Counted from the first letter of the stretch, positions 1 to 9,050 are shown. The stretch: DNA of 59,521 bases from Candidatus Poribacteria bacterium (GCA_028824125.1 JAPPES010000124.1:1-59521), one strand, 5' to 3'. The notes: generated by a model not told the origin, from the letters alone. Made by a program: numbers and translations.

Positions 1-185
1 TCGTCCGAACTCCCACTCGCGAGCATTTGCCCATCCGGACTGAACACTACGCTATAGACACTACCCGTATGCCCTTCAAGGACAGTATGTACATTATGTG
101 ATGTGTATTGTGCATAGATGTTTAAAGTAAGGACAGTAAAAAGTATAAGTGCCGTTATCGTAGTAAACAAAGACCTAAATTTCAT
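1..185 (-). CDS. Secreted WD40 repeat protein, N-terminal part only
   Basis: The gene starts at the ATG at 185 and runs off the left edge of the window, so only about 61 residues are visible. An AGGAGA ribosome binding site lies 5 bases upstream of the ATG. The product begins with a hydrophobic signal peptide (LFTTITALILFTVLTLN) that probably ends after IYA, followed by the start of a first WD40 blade (LEGHTGSVYSVVFSPDGQML). The blade phrase VFSPDG matches the complete WD40 gene at 13263-14315. The expected product is an exported beta-propeller with a scaffold or binding role. No enzymatic function can be inferred. Confidence 0.85.
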   Translation of the reverse strand, partial: MKFRSLFTTITALILFTVLTLNIYAQYTSHNVHTVLEGHTGSVYSVVFSPDGQMLASGSSD

Positions 186-197
186 TCACATCTCCTT

Positions 198-407
198 TTA
201 GAGTAGGTGCAAAGGTTTCGCTTCTGCCGCTGGGCTTTGCGGGTTGTTACATTTCTTCCCACAATTTCTGTCTTTATAACCTTCGTCACATTGGGTGATG
301 TTGAACTTGTGGCACACCCGATCTGCTACATATCCAGCAAACCAGAGTCCGATAATATTGACACTGATCCCTGCGCCAATAATAAGAAAATTTATAAGTG
401 TATCCAT
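198..407 (-). CDS. Small membrane protein, hypothetical
   Basis: This 69-residue reading frame stops 12 bases before the WD40 gene start, and that gene's ribosome binding site follows directly after the stop. Residues 4 to 28 (LINFLIIGAGISVNIIGLWF) form a convincing membrane span. The remainder is short and polar with four cysteines (VCHKFN, TQCDEGY, NCGKKCN). I do not recognise the family. No good Shine-Dalgarno sequence precedes the ATG, which lowers confidence. The tight spacing to the downstream gene and the clean hydrophobic segment favour a real gene translated with it. Confidence 0.4.
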   Translation of the reverse strand: MDTLINFLIIGAGISVNIIGLWFAGYVADRVCHKFNITQCDEGYKDRNCGKKCNNPQSPAAEAKPLHLL

Positions 408-515
408 GAGTGGTTGACTCGGTCCGTCCTTTCAGTCTGTTATGTTTGAAATTCCTAACTTTCCAACCCCTGCCCCTCTTTCTGTAGCGTAATCTGTTAG
501 TTTGCGCCTTCACAA

Positions 516-664
516 GGCACAATCTAAATGAAGATTAAAAAATAAATTGGGTAATTTAGCGAGGTTAGGAAACCTCGCCAGCAGAGATGTACACCTGCTG
601 CTGGCGAGGTTTCCTAACCTCGCCCCTTACCGAAATATTTATTTAAACTTCATACAGATTGTGC
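516..664. repeat. MITE-like palindromic element, family M copy A
   Basis: The element starts with GGCACAATCTAA plus an AT-rich arm (GAAGATTAAAAAATAAAT) and ends with the inverse (ATTTATTTAAACTTC, then AGATTGTGC). Inside is a second, near-perfect inverted repeat: GCGAGGTTAGGAAACCTCGC and CTGCTGGCGAGGTTTCCTAA face each other around a short centre. Copies with the same outer arms and the same AT-rich inner arms lie at 19114-19306 and 30013-30236. No protein is encoded. It fills most of the gap between the small membrane gene and rdgB. Confidence 0.75.
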
Positions 665-679
665 TACAACAGAACGCTC

Positions 680-1285
680 TCACAATAATTTGAGTGCCAA
701 TCGTAATGCTTCACTTCTATGACTGATTCGATTTTTAATTGCATCACCTAATTCTGCAAAAGTTTTCTCATAACCGACAGGTACAAAGATCGGATCGTAT
801 CCAAACCCACTGTCCCCAACCGGGGCATGGATAATATGTCCTTCACATTTTCCCACGACCACTTGTACTCTATTGTAGGAGGGGTTTTCAACCTCAATAG
901 GCTCCGCAATAGCAATCGCTGCAACAAATCGTGCAGTCCTATTGGTCTTACCTTCCAATGCGTCAAGCAATTTTTGGACACGGATAGTATCTGTTGCGTC
1001 ATCACCTGCCCAACGTTTCGAGTGAACACCTGGCGCACCATCAAGCGCATCAACTTCTATACCCGCATCATCCGCAAGCGTTCTTAACCCAGTATAATCA
1101 GCAATGGCTACGGCTTTCTTCGCGGCATTTTCTTCATAAGTTTCACCATCCTCAACCACCTCTGGCGCATCAGGAAAATCCTGTAGCGACAGAATCTGAA
1201 TATTCTGTCGTTGTCCATCCGGACTAAGCATTGCGGTAAGTTCTTTCACTTTGCCAAGGTTACGGGTTGCCAAAACTAACTTCAT
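680..1285 (-). CDS. rdgB: XTP/dITP diphosphatase (RdgB/HAM1 family)
   Basis: The product hydrolyses non-canonical purine nucleoside triphosphates such as ITP, dITP and XTP to monophosphates and so keeps deaminated bases out of DNA and RNA. The 201-residue protein has the N-terminal substrate-binding signature TRNLGK, the loop [10 protein letters not shown], the metal and catalytic segment [18 protein letters not shown], then [11 protein letters not shown] and the C-terminal KNRISHRS. The length is normal for the family. I chose the ATG at 1285 because the family starts with MKLVLATRN; a TTG further upstream is in frame but less likely. The start lies inside the end of rph, a 26-base overlap typical of an rph-rdgB operon. 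Confidence 0.96.
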   Translation of the reverse strand: MKLVLATRNLGKVKELTAMLSPDGQRQNIQILSLQDFPDAPEVVEDGETYEENAAKKAVAIADYTGLRTLADDAGIEVDALDGAPGVHSKRWAGDDATDTIRVQKLLDALEGKTNRTARFVAAIAIAEPIEVENPSYNRVQVVVGKCEGHIIHAPVGDSGFGYDPIFVPVGYEKTFAELGDAIKNRISHRSEALRLALKLL

Positions 1286-2018
1286 CAAGGTTCTCAAGCA
1301 TCATTCGGTTCTGTAGGTGGATGAGTTGTTGAATACCACCAACAGAGAGGTCAAGTAATTGGTCAGACTCTTCACGAGAAAATGGGTTTTGCTCGGCGGT
1401 TCCTTGAATTTCAATAAACTTTCCACTCCCTGTCATCACAATGTTCATATCAACATCGGCAGCAACGTCTTCAGAATAGCAGAGGTCAAGCATGGGGGTT
1501 CCATCAATAATTCCGACACTGGTTGCAGCGATATTGTCTAAGATTGGCAGTTCATCAAGTTCCCCTTGGTGTTGCAGCGTTTTACATGCGTCCCAGAGTG
1601 CCATAAATGCGCCTGTAATTGCTGCAGTACGGGTGCCGCCATCTGCCTGAATAACATCACAGTCTACCCAGATAGTTCTTTCACCTAATGAATCAAGGTC
1701 AACAGCTGCACGGAGTGATCTGCCGATGAGCCGTTGAATTTCCTGTGTCCGTCCACCGACTCTACCTTGTGTTGCTTCACGCATCATGCGTTGAGAAGTG
1801 GAGCGTGGTAACATTGAATATTCGGCTGTAACCCATCCTCTATTTCGCATTTTCTGGTCGCGCATAAAGCGCGGTTGGCGTTCATCAACGGAGGCAGTAC
1901 AGATTATCTTGGTATCCCCAGTTGCTATAAGCACTGCGCCTTCAGCGTGTTTAATGTAATTTCGTCTAATTAGAACGGGACGCATCTCATCTATTTTTCG
2001 TCCATCTTCTCTGATCAT
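1260..2018 (-). CDS. rph: Ribonuclease PH
   Basis: RNase PH is a phosphate-dependent 3'-5' exoribonuclease that trims the 3' ends of tRNA precursors. The 252-residue sequence shows the family hallmarks throughout: [19 protein letters not shown] near the N-terminus, the RNA-binding stretch [14 protein letters not shown], the [19 protein letters not shown] motif, and the phosphate-site and acidic segment [20 protein letters not shown]. The length is close to the usual 238 to 250. It overlaps rdgB by 26 bases and is probably the first gene of that operon. A good sigma70-type promoter (2123-2152) lies about 105 bases upstream. Confidence 0.97.
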   Translation of the reverse strand: MIREDGRKIDEMRPVLIRRNYIKHAEGAVLIATGDTKIICTASVDERQPRFMRDQKMRNRGWVTAEYSMLPRSTSQRMMREATQGRVGGRTQEIQRLIGRSLRAAVDLDSLGERTIWVDCDVIQADGGTRTAAITGAFMALWDACKTLQHQGELDELPILDNIAATSVGIIDGTPMLDLCYSEDVAADVDMNIVMTGSGKFIEIQGTAEQNPFSREESDQLLDLSVGGIQQLIHLQNRMMLENLDEVSFGNP

Positions 2019-2122
2019 GTAGTCCTCATTTCAAGATTTAATATTGGTTCAGCATTCGTTTTAGATTGATAAGGCAATACTCGTAAAAGTTGGTCCTGCC
2101 TTATCGGTGGAACTGTTCAGAA

Positions 2123-2152
2123 ACTATACCATAGAATTCCAGAATTTGTCAA
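2123..2152 (-). promoter_or_regulatory. Sigma70-type promoter for rph-rdgB
   Basis: On the minus strand the sequence reads TTGACA (2147-2152), an 18-base spacer, then TATAGT (2123-2128). It sits upstream of rph with no intervening gene. Confidence 0.65.
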
Positions 2153-2182
2153 GGGGCACTTACATATTACATATCTTTGGAT

Positions 2183-2460
2183 GTGTAAATATTTTGGCAA
2201 AGTTTGGGCTAAGGTGCGTTGTCTGAGACGTTTCCTTTTTTGCTGTCTGAATCGCGGATTGTCACCAAATCAACGGTATGAATACCATTTAGGCATTCCC
2301 CGGATTTCACAGATTATTAAGTTTGGGACTCCTAAACTCCTATTCAGAATTGCCTAAATCTCTTGAAAAGGAACTTATCTTGCCAACCTTCCATCCGCGT
2401 CTTCCGCGTAATCCGTGTAATTCGCGATTCAGACACACATGCCAAAAACTTTACACACTC
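2183..2460. repeat. Interspersed repeat family R1, copy a
   Basis: A non-coding repeat of about 240 bases, here lengthened by a 36-base insertion. It is bounded by imperfect inverted ends (GTGTAAATATTTTGGCA on the left; TGCCAAAAACTTTACAC on the right). Distinct internal phrases are AAGTTTGGGACTCCTAAAC, TCTTGAAAAGGAACTTATC and CATCCGCGTCTTCCGCGTAA. Closely similar copies are at 23020-23239 and, more divergent, within 38700-38910. With the MITE at 2475-2603 it fills the gene-free stretch 2019-2581. Confidence 0.8.
2267..2302. repeat. 36-base module inserted in R1 copy a
   Basis: The segment begins AAATCAACGGTATGAAT and ends TTTAGGCATTCCCCG. It interrupts R1 precisely between GTCACC and GATTTC, which are adjacent in the copy near 38780. 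The same head and a similar tail occur inside the MITE-like elements at 19168-19223 and 30070-30165, so the module is shared between two unrelated repeat families. Confidence 0.65.
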
Positions 2461-2474
2461 TTACATATCTTTTA

Positions 2475-2603
2475 GGACTTACGCATTTTCTCTTAAAGTC
2501 CCACTGATAAGGGGGATTTAGGGGGTTAAATCACTGAAATATCATTGAAATAACGACTATTTAACCCCCCTACCCCCCTTATCAAGGGGGACTGCGTAAG
2601 TCC
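2475..2603. repeat. MITE-like element with terminal inverted repeats GGACTTACGCA
   Basis: A 129-base element with perfect 11-base terminal inverted repeats (GGACTTACGCA at 2475-2485 and its inverse at 2593-2603). Further inward lie G-rich and C-rich arms: GATAAGGGGGATTTAGGGG on one side, CCCCCTACCCCCCTTATC on the other. It is too short to encode a transposase, so it is non-autonomous. Its right end reaches into the small gene at 2582-2803 and provides that gene's last codons and stop. Confidence 0.8.
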
Positions 2604-2803
2604 TGATCTTTAAGAAAATCCAATGCTTTTGTATAACTCTTCTTTTCAAGATAGTGCTTAAGCATTTTGGGGGCAGTTAATTCAATATCAACGGATAACT
2701 GCTCAATTCTGAGAAGTTGTTCAGTGATGTCATCCCCTTTAGTGATACGGTTCATCATATCTTCCAATGTGTTTTGTAGATCAGTTGCTTGTTCTGTTGT
2801 CAT
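2582..2803 (-). CDS. Small helical hypothetical protein with MITE-derived end
   Basis: A 73-residue protein I do not recognise, predicted to be mostly helical (LQNTLEDMMNRITKGDDI, KMLKHYLEKKSYTKALDF). Its ATG lies 3 bases after the stop of the PhyH gene upstream, which suggests coupled translation in one operon. The last residues, DLRSPP, and the stop codon are read from the terminal inverted repeat of the MITE at 2475-2603, so the original C-terminus has been replaced. It may be an accessory protein of the dioxygenase; that is inferred from position only. Confidence 0.6.
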   Translation of the reverse strand: MTTEQATDLQNTLEDMMNRITKGDDITEQLLRIEQLSVDIELTAPKMLKHYLEKKSYTKALDFLKDQDLRSPP

Positions 2804-2806
2804 CGT

Positions 2807-3730
2807 TTACTCACTTTCCGCTTCAATGGGCGGCAATTCATCAATCGCTTTGCATGTTCGCAACCCTATGCTTTTAGGTGGATCATCGTAACCTTTCCAC
2901 GAATAAGGGTCAACACCAGATACAGGAATAATACACCGACGATCAGCACTTGCGGGACGTTCTCCTTCACGGATTGACCACGGAAGCAACGACCATGAAT
3001 TACAGTAATGATTTACAAGGACGCGGCGGAATGTGTCCCCTCTGTTTTTGCGGGAACGGTGTAGTAAATAGCCGTTGAAAAAGACAAGCGTACCTGTTGT
3101 TACTTCAACGGGTACTTCTGAAGAACCGTCAAATCCGTAGCTTTCTTGCGCGAAATCGAATTCATCAGGGTTTTCGTGATTACGTTGTGGATATAGGTAA
3201 CCTTGCTTATGTGAACCCGGTAGCACCCATAAACACCCATTTTCAACAGTCGCATCATCCATAGCAATCCACGCACCGATTAAGGAGCGGTCGCGCGTAG
3301 GGATATAAATTTCATCTTGATGCCATGCCTGTCCCTGAAAATTAGGCGGTTTGACAAAAAGCATTGATTGCATACACTTGACACTACCATCCCAAAAAGG
3401 CAGATGTGCAGCGGTGATTTGGCTCAGGATACCACATATTTTGGGGTGTTTGACGTACTTTTCAATAGTATCGCTAACGAAATGTGGTTGATGAATGCAA
3501 AGAATTCTGCCGATTGCCTCTTCGTCAGTAACACTATCGGGCAAAGGTTTCATGTTATCGCATTCATATTCACCACGAGCAAGTGTGACTGTATCTTGCC
3601 GAAGTTCCTTAATTTCTTTATCGGATAGCAAGTTTGGAACGACAAGGTATCCGTTTTCAATAAAAAATTGGCATTCCTTATCAGATACGATATTTGGAAC
3701 TTCAATTTTTTCTGTTGTTTCAGGACCCAT
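2807..3730 (-). CDS. Phytanoyl-CoA dioxygenase (PhyH) family protein
   Basis: An Fe(II)/2-oxoglutarate-dependent oxygenase, cytosolic, 307 residues. The iron-binding facial triad is visible: H137 and D139 in WHQDE, and H224 in YLLHRS, with the 2-oxoglutarate-binding arginine just after it (R235 or R236). The double-stranded beta-helix context is typical (AWIAMDDATVENGCLWVLPG, TGTLVFFNGYLLH). The substrate cannot be deduced, since the family hydroxylates many small molecules and peptides. It is translated ahead of the small gene at 2582-2803. A TTGACA lies at 3833-3838 on this strand, but no good -10 box follows it. Confidence 0.9.
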   Translation of the reverse strand: MGPETTEKIEVPNIVSDKECQFFIENGYLVVPNLLSDKEIKELRQDTVTLARGEYECDNMKPLPDSVTDEEAIGRILCIHQPHFVSDTIEKYVKHPKICGILSQITAAHLPFWDGSVKCMQSMLFVKPPNFQGQAWHQDEIYIPTRDRSLIGAWIAMDDATVENGCLWVLPGSHKQGYLYPQRNHENPDEFDFAQESYGFDGSSEVPVEVTTGTLVFFNGYLLHRSRKNRGDTFRRVLVNHYCNSWSLLPWSIREGERPASADRRCIIPVSGVDPYSWKGYDDPPKSIGLRTCKAIDELPPIEAESE

Positions 3731-3855
3731 TTGTTTACATTATCCTCCTGCGTTTTATAGAAGCATGAACCTGTAAAATAGATATTTATTGTAAAATTCT
3801 CTTAGTCCAGACCATGAGACAAATTTTGATATTGTCAAAGTAAAATTGTAGCGAA

Positions 3856-5952
3856 TTAAACACGATTCGCAAGGAACATTTCCGTTATTGCAAGTGCGAA
3901 AACCGCTAAAAGAATATAAGTTGCGATACCTTGGTTTTTCTCAACATCTTCGCGGTATTGTTGTTTAACTTCATCGGTAAATTCAGCAGGTGCCCGGTCA
4001 ACTTCAGTAGAACCGACAAGCATGCTGGTTAGCTCTTCAGGATTACGAAGTGCTAAGTCCGATTCAGCAGTATCAGCATTGACAACAAAATAGTGGGTAG
4101 ATTTACCAGAAGCGTGTACCGAATAGATACCAGGGTTTTCAGTGTTTTCGTAAAAGAGATTACCTTGTTCATTCAACGTCATCCGTGTTTCTTTACGATT
4201 CGGGTCGAAAACTGCAACTTCTTTCCCCGCATCATCTTGATCTCCGTTGGACTCTACACTGTCCCCAACGCGATAGTCTGGAACTTTCCCCGCTTGCTTT
4301 AGCGCAAGATATTTTATAGTTTCATGCAGAAACGGCAAATAGACTCCGTGTATAGGTAGATCGTTCCACTCACGGTCAATTGTAGAAGTAAAACAGAGCA
4401 CGCGTCCGTTGCCGTAAATTTTTTCAAGCACTGCTGGGTTTCCGTCATCAAAAGCGGCGATAGCTACTGCTTCTGAGGTAGGGGCCGTCTGAAAATATCT
4501 ATAAAATCGCCCTTTACCAAAATCCCCATGGTTTGGATTGCTGAATGGCATAAAAATAGGATGACGATAATCAACACTGGCAATAACTTGGAACTCTTCC
4601 TTACCGATTGGATCCCCGACTGCTTGCATTAAGGTACACGGCATTAGGGGGTTTTCTGCTCCGCCAAGGAGTTGCTGGTAAGCACTTGCATCAACTTTAT
4701 CACCGAGCGTGATAATTAGTCCACCACCTGCATTCACATAAGTTTTCAATCTTTCGGCTTCTGCAGAAGTAAGAGTACTAAGGTTAGCGAGAATTAGTAC
4801 ATCGTATTGCTGCAGCGCCGCCGCCGATGGAAATGTAGTAGACTCTGTATAATCAATCGGTGTTCCTTCATCGCCAACATTTTTCAGTGCTCTTGTCAAA
4901 AAGAAGGTTTCATCTTCAATGTCAGCTCTTTTCTGTTCACCATTGACCGCATGCACCTTGATAGATTTCATGCTTTGCACAGTAAAATAGTATCGGTTGT
5001 CAATTTCAAGTGTATCAGTCTCAATTTCTACCCGTCCTGTATGAACAGACTCTGATTGAAGATCAATTTTCATTTTAAAGGTGGCATCCGCACTATCATT
5101 TGGCTCAATATCCAATTGCGTTGTTTCGCTCCTACTATTATCAATATATAAAGTAACAGGAAGTTTTTCGACCCGTTCAGTGCTAAAGTTATGGATACGT
5201 GCCACTAATTCCGTGTCTTTCTGCTCAATTAGTACCACAGGTGGAACGTTGATATCAGTAATCGCTCGGTTATTCGGTTGTTCTACTGCAACATTGACAA
5301 ATTCGATGTGGACATCGGGACTCAGTCTGTCAGTCTCAAGGAAGTTTTCCCATCCGCTTTTCTGCAAATCTGCAATAAGGTATATCTGTTTCTGCCCAGC
5401 TGCAACCTCCTGAAGAATTTCATCTGCAGTTTGGATAGCGTCAAGGTAATCTGTTGTATAGTTAGTGGTCTCTGCCCCCTCTATTGCTGTTCTGATATGA
5501 TTATGTTCGGAGTCAATAGGCAGAACTTTCCGTACTTTGTCAGCGGACAAGATAAGTGCGACAGCATCAGCACTTTCTAAACTGTCAAGTCTATCTATCG
5601 CCTCTTTTTTCGCAGTTGCGAAAACGTCTTCATATTGCATGCTGTATGATGTATCTAATATGATTACTGCGTTCCGCACACCGCCTAATTCGGGCGCGTT
5701 TGTGGGATCAGCTGCGATAAAAGGTCGTGCAAAGGCGAGACCAAGAAGGATTAACATCAAGATTCGCATAAGCAGCAGAAGTAACCGCTTGAGTCTGTGG
5801 CGTTGCACATTTGTTTGATGCGACATCTGGATGAATCGAACAGTGCTAAAAATAAGCCTGCGCGCACGTTCCCGGTTCAATAAGTGGATAATGAGGGGGA
5901 TAGATGCGCCTATAGCTCCTGCAATAGCAAACGCTCCTGCTAAAAAACTCAT
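3856..5952 (-). CDS. BatA-like membrane protein with VWA domain
   Basis: A 698-residue inner-membrane protein. The N-terminus has the BatA-type double span: FLAGAFAIAGAIGASIPLII, then LLLLLMRILMLILLGLAFAR. It is followed by a von Willebrand factor A domain with the MIDAS motif DTSYSM, a long extracytoplasmic part with a glutamine-amidotransferase-like fold (NAGGGLIITLGD), and a C-terminal span (TYILLAVFALAITEMF). The ATG at 5952 follows an AAGGAGA site, and the BatA region starts at MSFLAG. Upstream lies the DUF58 gene, the usual partner of this family in MoxR/VWA clusters. No moxR ATPase gene is in the window. A possible role is envelope quality control or cofactor insertion, inferred from the family. 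Confidence 0.88.
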   Translation of the reverse strand: MSFLAGAFAIAGAIGASIPLIIHLLNRERARRLIFSTVRFIQMSHQTNVQRHRLKRLLLLLMRILMLILLGLAFARPFIAADPTNAPELGGVRNAVIILDTSYSMQYEDVFATAKKEAIDRLDSLESADAVALILSADKVRKVLPIDSEHNHIRTAIEGAETTNYTTDYLDAIQTADEILQEVAAGQKQIYLIADLQKSGWENFLETDRLSPDVHIEFVNVAVEQPNNRAITDINVPPVVLIEQKDTELVARIHNFSTERVEKLPVTLYIDNSRSETTQLDIEPNDSADATFKMKIDLQSESVHTGRVEIETDTLEIDNRYYFTVQSMKSIKVHAVNGEQKRADIEDETFFLTRALKNVGDEGTPIDYTESTTFPSAAALQQYDVLILANLSTLTSAEAERLKTYVNAGGGLIITLGDKVDASAYQQLLGGAENPLMPCTLMQAVGDPIGKEEFQVIASVDYRHPIFMPFSNPNHGDFGKGRFYRYFQTAPTSEAVAIAAFDDGNPAVLEKIYGNGRVLCFTSTIDREWNDLPIHGVYLPFLHETIKYLALKQAGKVPDYRVGDSVESNGDQDDAGKEVAVFDPNRKETRMTLNEQGNLFYENTENPGIYSVHASGKSTHYFVVNADTAESDLALRNPEELTSMLVGSTEVDRAPAEFTDEVKQQYREDVEKNQGIATYILLAVFALAITEMFLANRV

Positions 5953-5976
5953 TGTTTTTGTCTCCTTCGTGCTTCC

Positions 5977-6036
5977 TTGTAGCACAAACTTCCAGTTTGT
6001 GCATCTTTATGATGCAAACTAACAGTTTGCGCTACA
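5977..6036. repeat. Double-hairpin repeat (TTGTAGCACAAACT type)
   Basis: Two adjacent hairpins: GCACAAACTTCCAGTTTGTGC, then GCAAACTAACAGTTTGC, framed by TTGTAG on the left and CTACA on the right. A close relative with GCGCAAAC and GCACAATC arms lies at 37706-37764. It sits between the DUF58 and BatA-like genes and could act as a transcript-processing or stabilising hairpin. Confidence 0.7.
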
Positions 6037-6065
6037 AAATCTTGTCCGTGGTAACCTGGGTAACT

Positions 6066-7028
6066 TTATAAAAATCCTTGTCGTTTCGCTAAATATGCTG
6101 AGAGTGATCGGTCAATCGGTGTTGACGTATTTATCAGGTTATAATCAATATCCGATTGATTCAACGTTGTACGGTAGTGGTCAATAAATTCGTTAAAATT
6201 GTTCAGATAACTTTCCTGGATAACCTGCGGTGTGGTGATAATTTCTTGGTCGTTTTCCGCGTCAACGAAACGGATAAGCCTTTCAAACTCAAAGTCCACC
6301 TCTTCTTTTGATAGAATGTGAAAAACGATTACTTCGTGTCCATCATAGCGCAGGTGTTCAAGTCCTTTAATAACTTCATCGGGATTTTCATCGTAAAGGT
6401 CGGAAATGAGAATTACCAATCCACGTTTTGTCAACCGTTCAGCAATTTCGTGTAGCGGTTCCCCAATACGGGTTTCTTTTGCGGTCTGGAGATTTTCCAA
6501 TGTCAATAAGATAGAATGCATATGCGATGCACTACTGCGCGCAGGCAAGTACTGATGTACTTTTTCATCAAAGTAAGCGAACCCGACAGCATCTTTCTGT
6601 TTCGCCATAAAATAGGAGAGGGAAGCGATAAGAAAACAGGCATAGCGGAGTTTTGATAAAGGTTCTACATTTTCAGAAGTCCCAGTTTGTTGGGTGGCAT
6701 CTATCTCTTGTAAATCCTCAGGGGATGGATGCGCCATAGATTGGCTGGTGTCCAACAGAAGATAGCAGTTAAGATTGGTCTCTTCTTCAAACTGTTTGAT
6801 GTAATAGCGGTCAGTTTTGCCGTAAACTTTCCAGTCAATGTGTTTTGTGTCATCCCCCGGCATATATTGTCTATATTGTGAAAACTCAACACTGAAGCCG
6901 TGGTATGGACTTTTGTGTAATCCAGATATGAATCCTTCTACGACAAATTTTGCAATGAGTTCGAGATTACCGATTTGTGCAAGGATTGTGGGATTTAAGA
7001 ATTGCCGTCCTTCTGATCTCTGTTGCAT
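6066..7028 (-). CDS. DUF58 domain-containing protein
   Basis: A 320-residue soluble protein with the family signature FSQYRQYMPGDDTKHIDWK near residues 46 to 66, then YYIKQFEEETN and a VWA-like fold with the metal-site motif DTSQSM. It lacks the N-terminal membrane spans of the longer DUF58 proteins and is the compact type found beside moxR. It is separated from the BatA-like gene by a hairpin repeat and lies 12 bases downstream of the PP2C phosphatase gene. The function is thought to be assembly or regulation of envelope or metallo-enzyme complexes together with a MoxR ATPase, but no MoxR is visible here. Confidence 0.93.
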   Translation of the reverse strand: MQQRSEGRQFLNPTILAQIGNLELIAKFVVEGFISGLHKSPYHGFSVEFSQYRQYMPGDDTKHIDWKVYGKTDRYYIKQFEEETNLNCYLLLDTSQSMAHPSPEDLQEIDATQQTGTSENVEPLSKLRYACFLIASLSYFMAKQKDAVGFAYFDEKVHQYLPARSSASHMHSILLTLENLQTAKETRIGEPLHEIAERLTKRGLVILISDLYDENPDEVIKGLEHLRYDGHEVIVFHILSKEEVDFEFERLIRFVDAENDQEIITTPQVIQESYLNNFNEFIDHYRTTLNQSDIDYNLINTSTPIDRSLSAYLAKRQGFL

Positions 7029-7040
7029 GGTTTCAGTTTC

Positions 7041-8924
7041 CTATTTTTTTCGGAGAACAAGCAGGGTTAAATCATCAAATTGATCCGCATCACCCTGAAA
7101 GTCCATCACTGCTCGATAGATTAAGTTACATATATGTGAGGCATCCCTTTCGGTGCATGTTTTGGCGACCTGTTCAAGACGTTCTTCATCATAATATTCG
7201 TCCTCAATGTTAACGGTTTCGGTAACACCATCAGTATAAAAGATAATAAGATCACCACTTTCGAGTTTTATCTGTTCAGCCTCATATTTTGCGATGAGTG
7301 GTACCATGTCATTTGGAAACATTCCTAACGGCAACCCGCCGACTTCTTCCCCGAGCCACACAATGCCCCCATCGTTTTTTACAATCAGTGGTGGGTTGTG
7401 TCCACCATTTAGTGATGTTAGGATGTCTGTTTCTGGATTAAGATGGCTATAAAAGAACGTAGCATATTTTTCCTCTGTTCCACTAACATAAAGGAGTGAA
7501 TTAAGGATCATTGCCATATCAATTAGCTCATTTTTCATGTCTATCGATTCGTTGTTTTCACGACCTCTTGAACTTGATAACTCAGAGAGCAATCCGGCGC
7601 GGAGTGTTGCCATCAAAAGCGCTGCTTGCATTCCTTTACCTGATACATCAGCGATAGCGAGTCCCCATCCGCCAGTTGGCAGTTGGATACAATCATAATA
7701 ATCACCCCCGACAGGGCCGCGTGGCTCGTAATGTCCAGCAACTTCGTAGCCAGGTATATCTGGAAGTGTGTCGGGTATAAGGTTTTCTTGGATTTTCCGA
7801 GCTTCCTCCATCTCAGCTTGTAATTGCCGCGCGTCAAGAGCTTCTTGATGTAAATGCGCGTTTTCAATCGCAACCCCTGCCTGTTTAGCGAAAGAATCAA
7901 GAAGTATCTCATCTTCGTCTGTAAATTCAGCTATTCTACCACCGCGCTCTTCTTTGTCTCCGACAACGAGTACACCTAAAATATCACCATCGCGTCCCTG
8001 TATAGGGCCTGCCATTAAGTTTCTCCCGCCCAAAAAAGTCTCCGTTTTGAAGGCACTGCGGACTGTTCTGCCTTCTTTGACAACACCTGCTAACATATCA
8101 AAGGCAGTTTTTTCGTTTGCTTCTGCTGTGTCTGCTTCTATATCTTTTAATGAAATAGAGATTGGCTTATTTCCGTTTTGGTCATCATTTTCTGAAATTA
8201 CTGTTTCGGGAAAAGCGTACCGTAGCTCAAGATTTTGCTGCTGGGGCTGAATTAACATCAGTCCACCTACATTGGCATCAAGGAGTGCAACTGCTTGATG
8301 GACTACTTGTTCTGCCGCATCTTCTGGTTGTAACAGTTGGCAAATTTGAGGTGCACTTTCAGCCAACATAAACAACCGAAACTTTTCACTTTGAATGCGT
8401 TCCGCATTGCGAGAATATGCAATTGCGATTGATATTTGGTGTGCCAAAATGGACAGTAGTTCTTGTTCCCACTCTTCTAATACTGCACGCCCTAAAAATT
8501 TTCCTAAACTTAGGATTCCCAGAAATTCGTCATGGATCTTTAAGGGCACCCACAGACGATGCTTTGTCTTGCCATTAAACAATTCGGTATTCCGATTAAT
8601 AAAACGTTTGAGAGCTGTGGGTGGCGTGTCTAATTCAATAAGCGAACATTGCAGCAAGCTATCAACTTCATCTGGTTCAATTTCGATTGGTGGGACTTCT
8701 ACTTCTGGGGTTGAGGCAGCAATCGTCAGATAATTATCTGTCGGATGGAAACACAGGATCGCGCCCCGAGTTGCCTGAAGCGTGCCGAGTGTAATTCGAA
8801 GGTATGTTTTACTTGAAACATTAAAATTGCTATGTCCGGAGATCAGCGTTTGTCCTAACTGTTCCAGTTCGGATAAGCTAAATATTAATCTTTGTATAGT
8901 TTCTTCTGCTGAACTTAGGTGCAT
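7041..8924 (-). CDS. GAF-GAF-PP2C phosphatase (RsbU/SpoIIE type)
   Basis: A 627-residue cytosolic sensor phosphatase. Two GAF domains (about residues 25-172 and 190-365) are followed by a helical linker (ARQLQAEMEEARKIQENLIP, the usual PP2C lead-in) and a SpoIIE-type phosphatase (about 400-627) with metal-site signatures GGDYYDCI, DVSGKGMQAALLMA, LNGGHNPP and YTDGVTE. Its expected substrate is the phosphorylated STAS protein encoded just downstream of the kinase gene (9051-9395), releasing that anti-sigma antagonist. The GAF domains probably sense a small ligand or redox state. No membrane spans are seen. Confidence 0.93.
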   Translation of the reverse strand: MHLSSAEETIQRLIFSLSELEQLGQTLISGHSNFNVSSKTYLRITLGTLQATRGAILCFHPTDNYLTIAASTPEVEVPPIEIEPDEVDSLLQCSLIELDTPPTALKRFINRNTELFNGKTKHRLWVPLKIHDEFLGILSLGKFLGRAVLEEWEQELLSILAHQISIAIAYSRNAERIQSEKFRLFMLAESAPQICQLLQPEDAAEQVVHQAVALLDANVGGLMLIQPQQQNLELRYAFPETVISENDDQNGNKPISISLKDIEADTAEANEKTAFDMLAGVVKEGRTVRSAFKTETFLGGRNLMAGPIQGRDGDILGVLVVGDKEERGGRIAEFTDEDEILLDSFAKQAGVAIENAHLHQEALDARQLQAEMEEARKIQENLIPDTLPDIPGYEVAGHYEPRGPVGGDYYDCIQLPTGGWGLAIADVSGKGMQAALLMATLRAGLLSELSSSRGRENNESIDMKNELIDMAMILNSLLYVSGTEEKYATFFYSHLNPETDILTSLNGGHNPPLIVKNDGGIVWLGEEVGGLPLGMFPNDMVPLIAKYEAEQIKLESGDLIIFYTDGVTETVNIEDEYYDEERLEQVAKTCTERDASHICNLIYRAVMDFQGDADQFDDLTLLVLRKK

Positions 8925-9050
8925 GTCGGATTGTTCCTTTTGCCTTCTAACTTACGTGTAGGGTATTCAATCCTATCGACCCGTTTTGTAAAGAATGGTG
9001 ATTTTGGCAGTACAGGTTTGTAGTGTCGTATGTTGAGAGTTCAGAGTTTG

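Noticed and set aside
3833..3838. TTGACA upstream of the first PhyH gene as a promoter
   Set aside because: The hexamer at the proper 17-base distance is ATGGTC, too poor for a -10 box, so I did not list a promoter.
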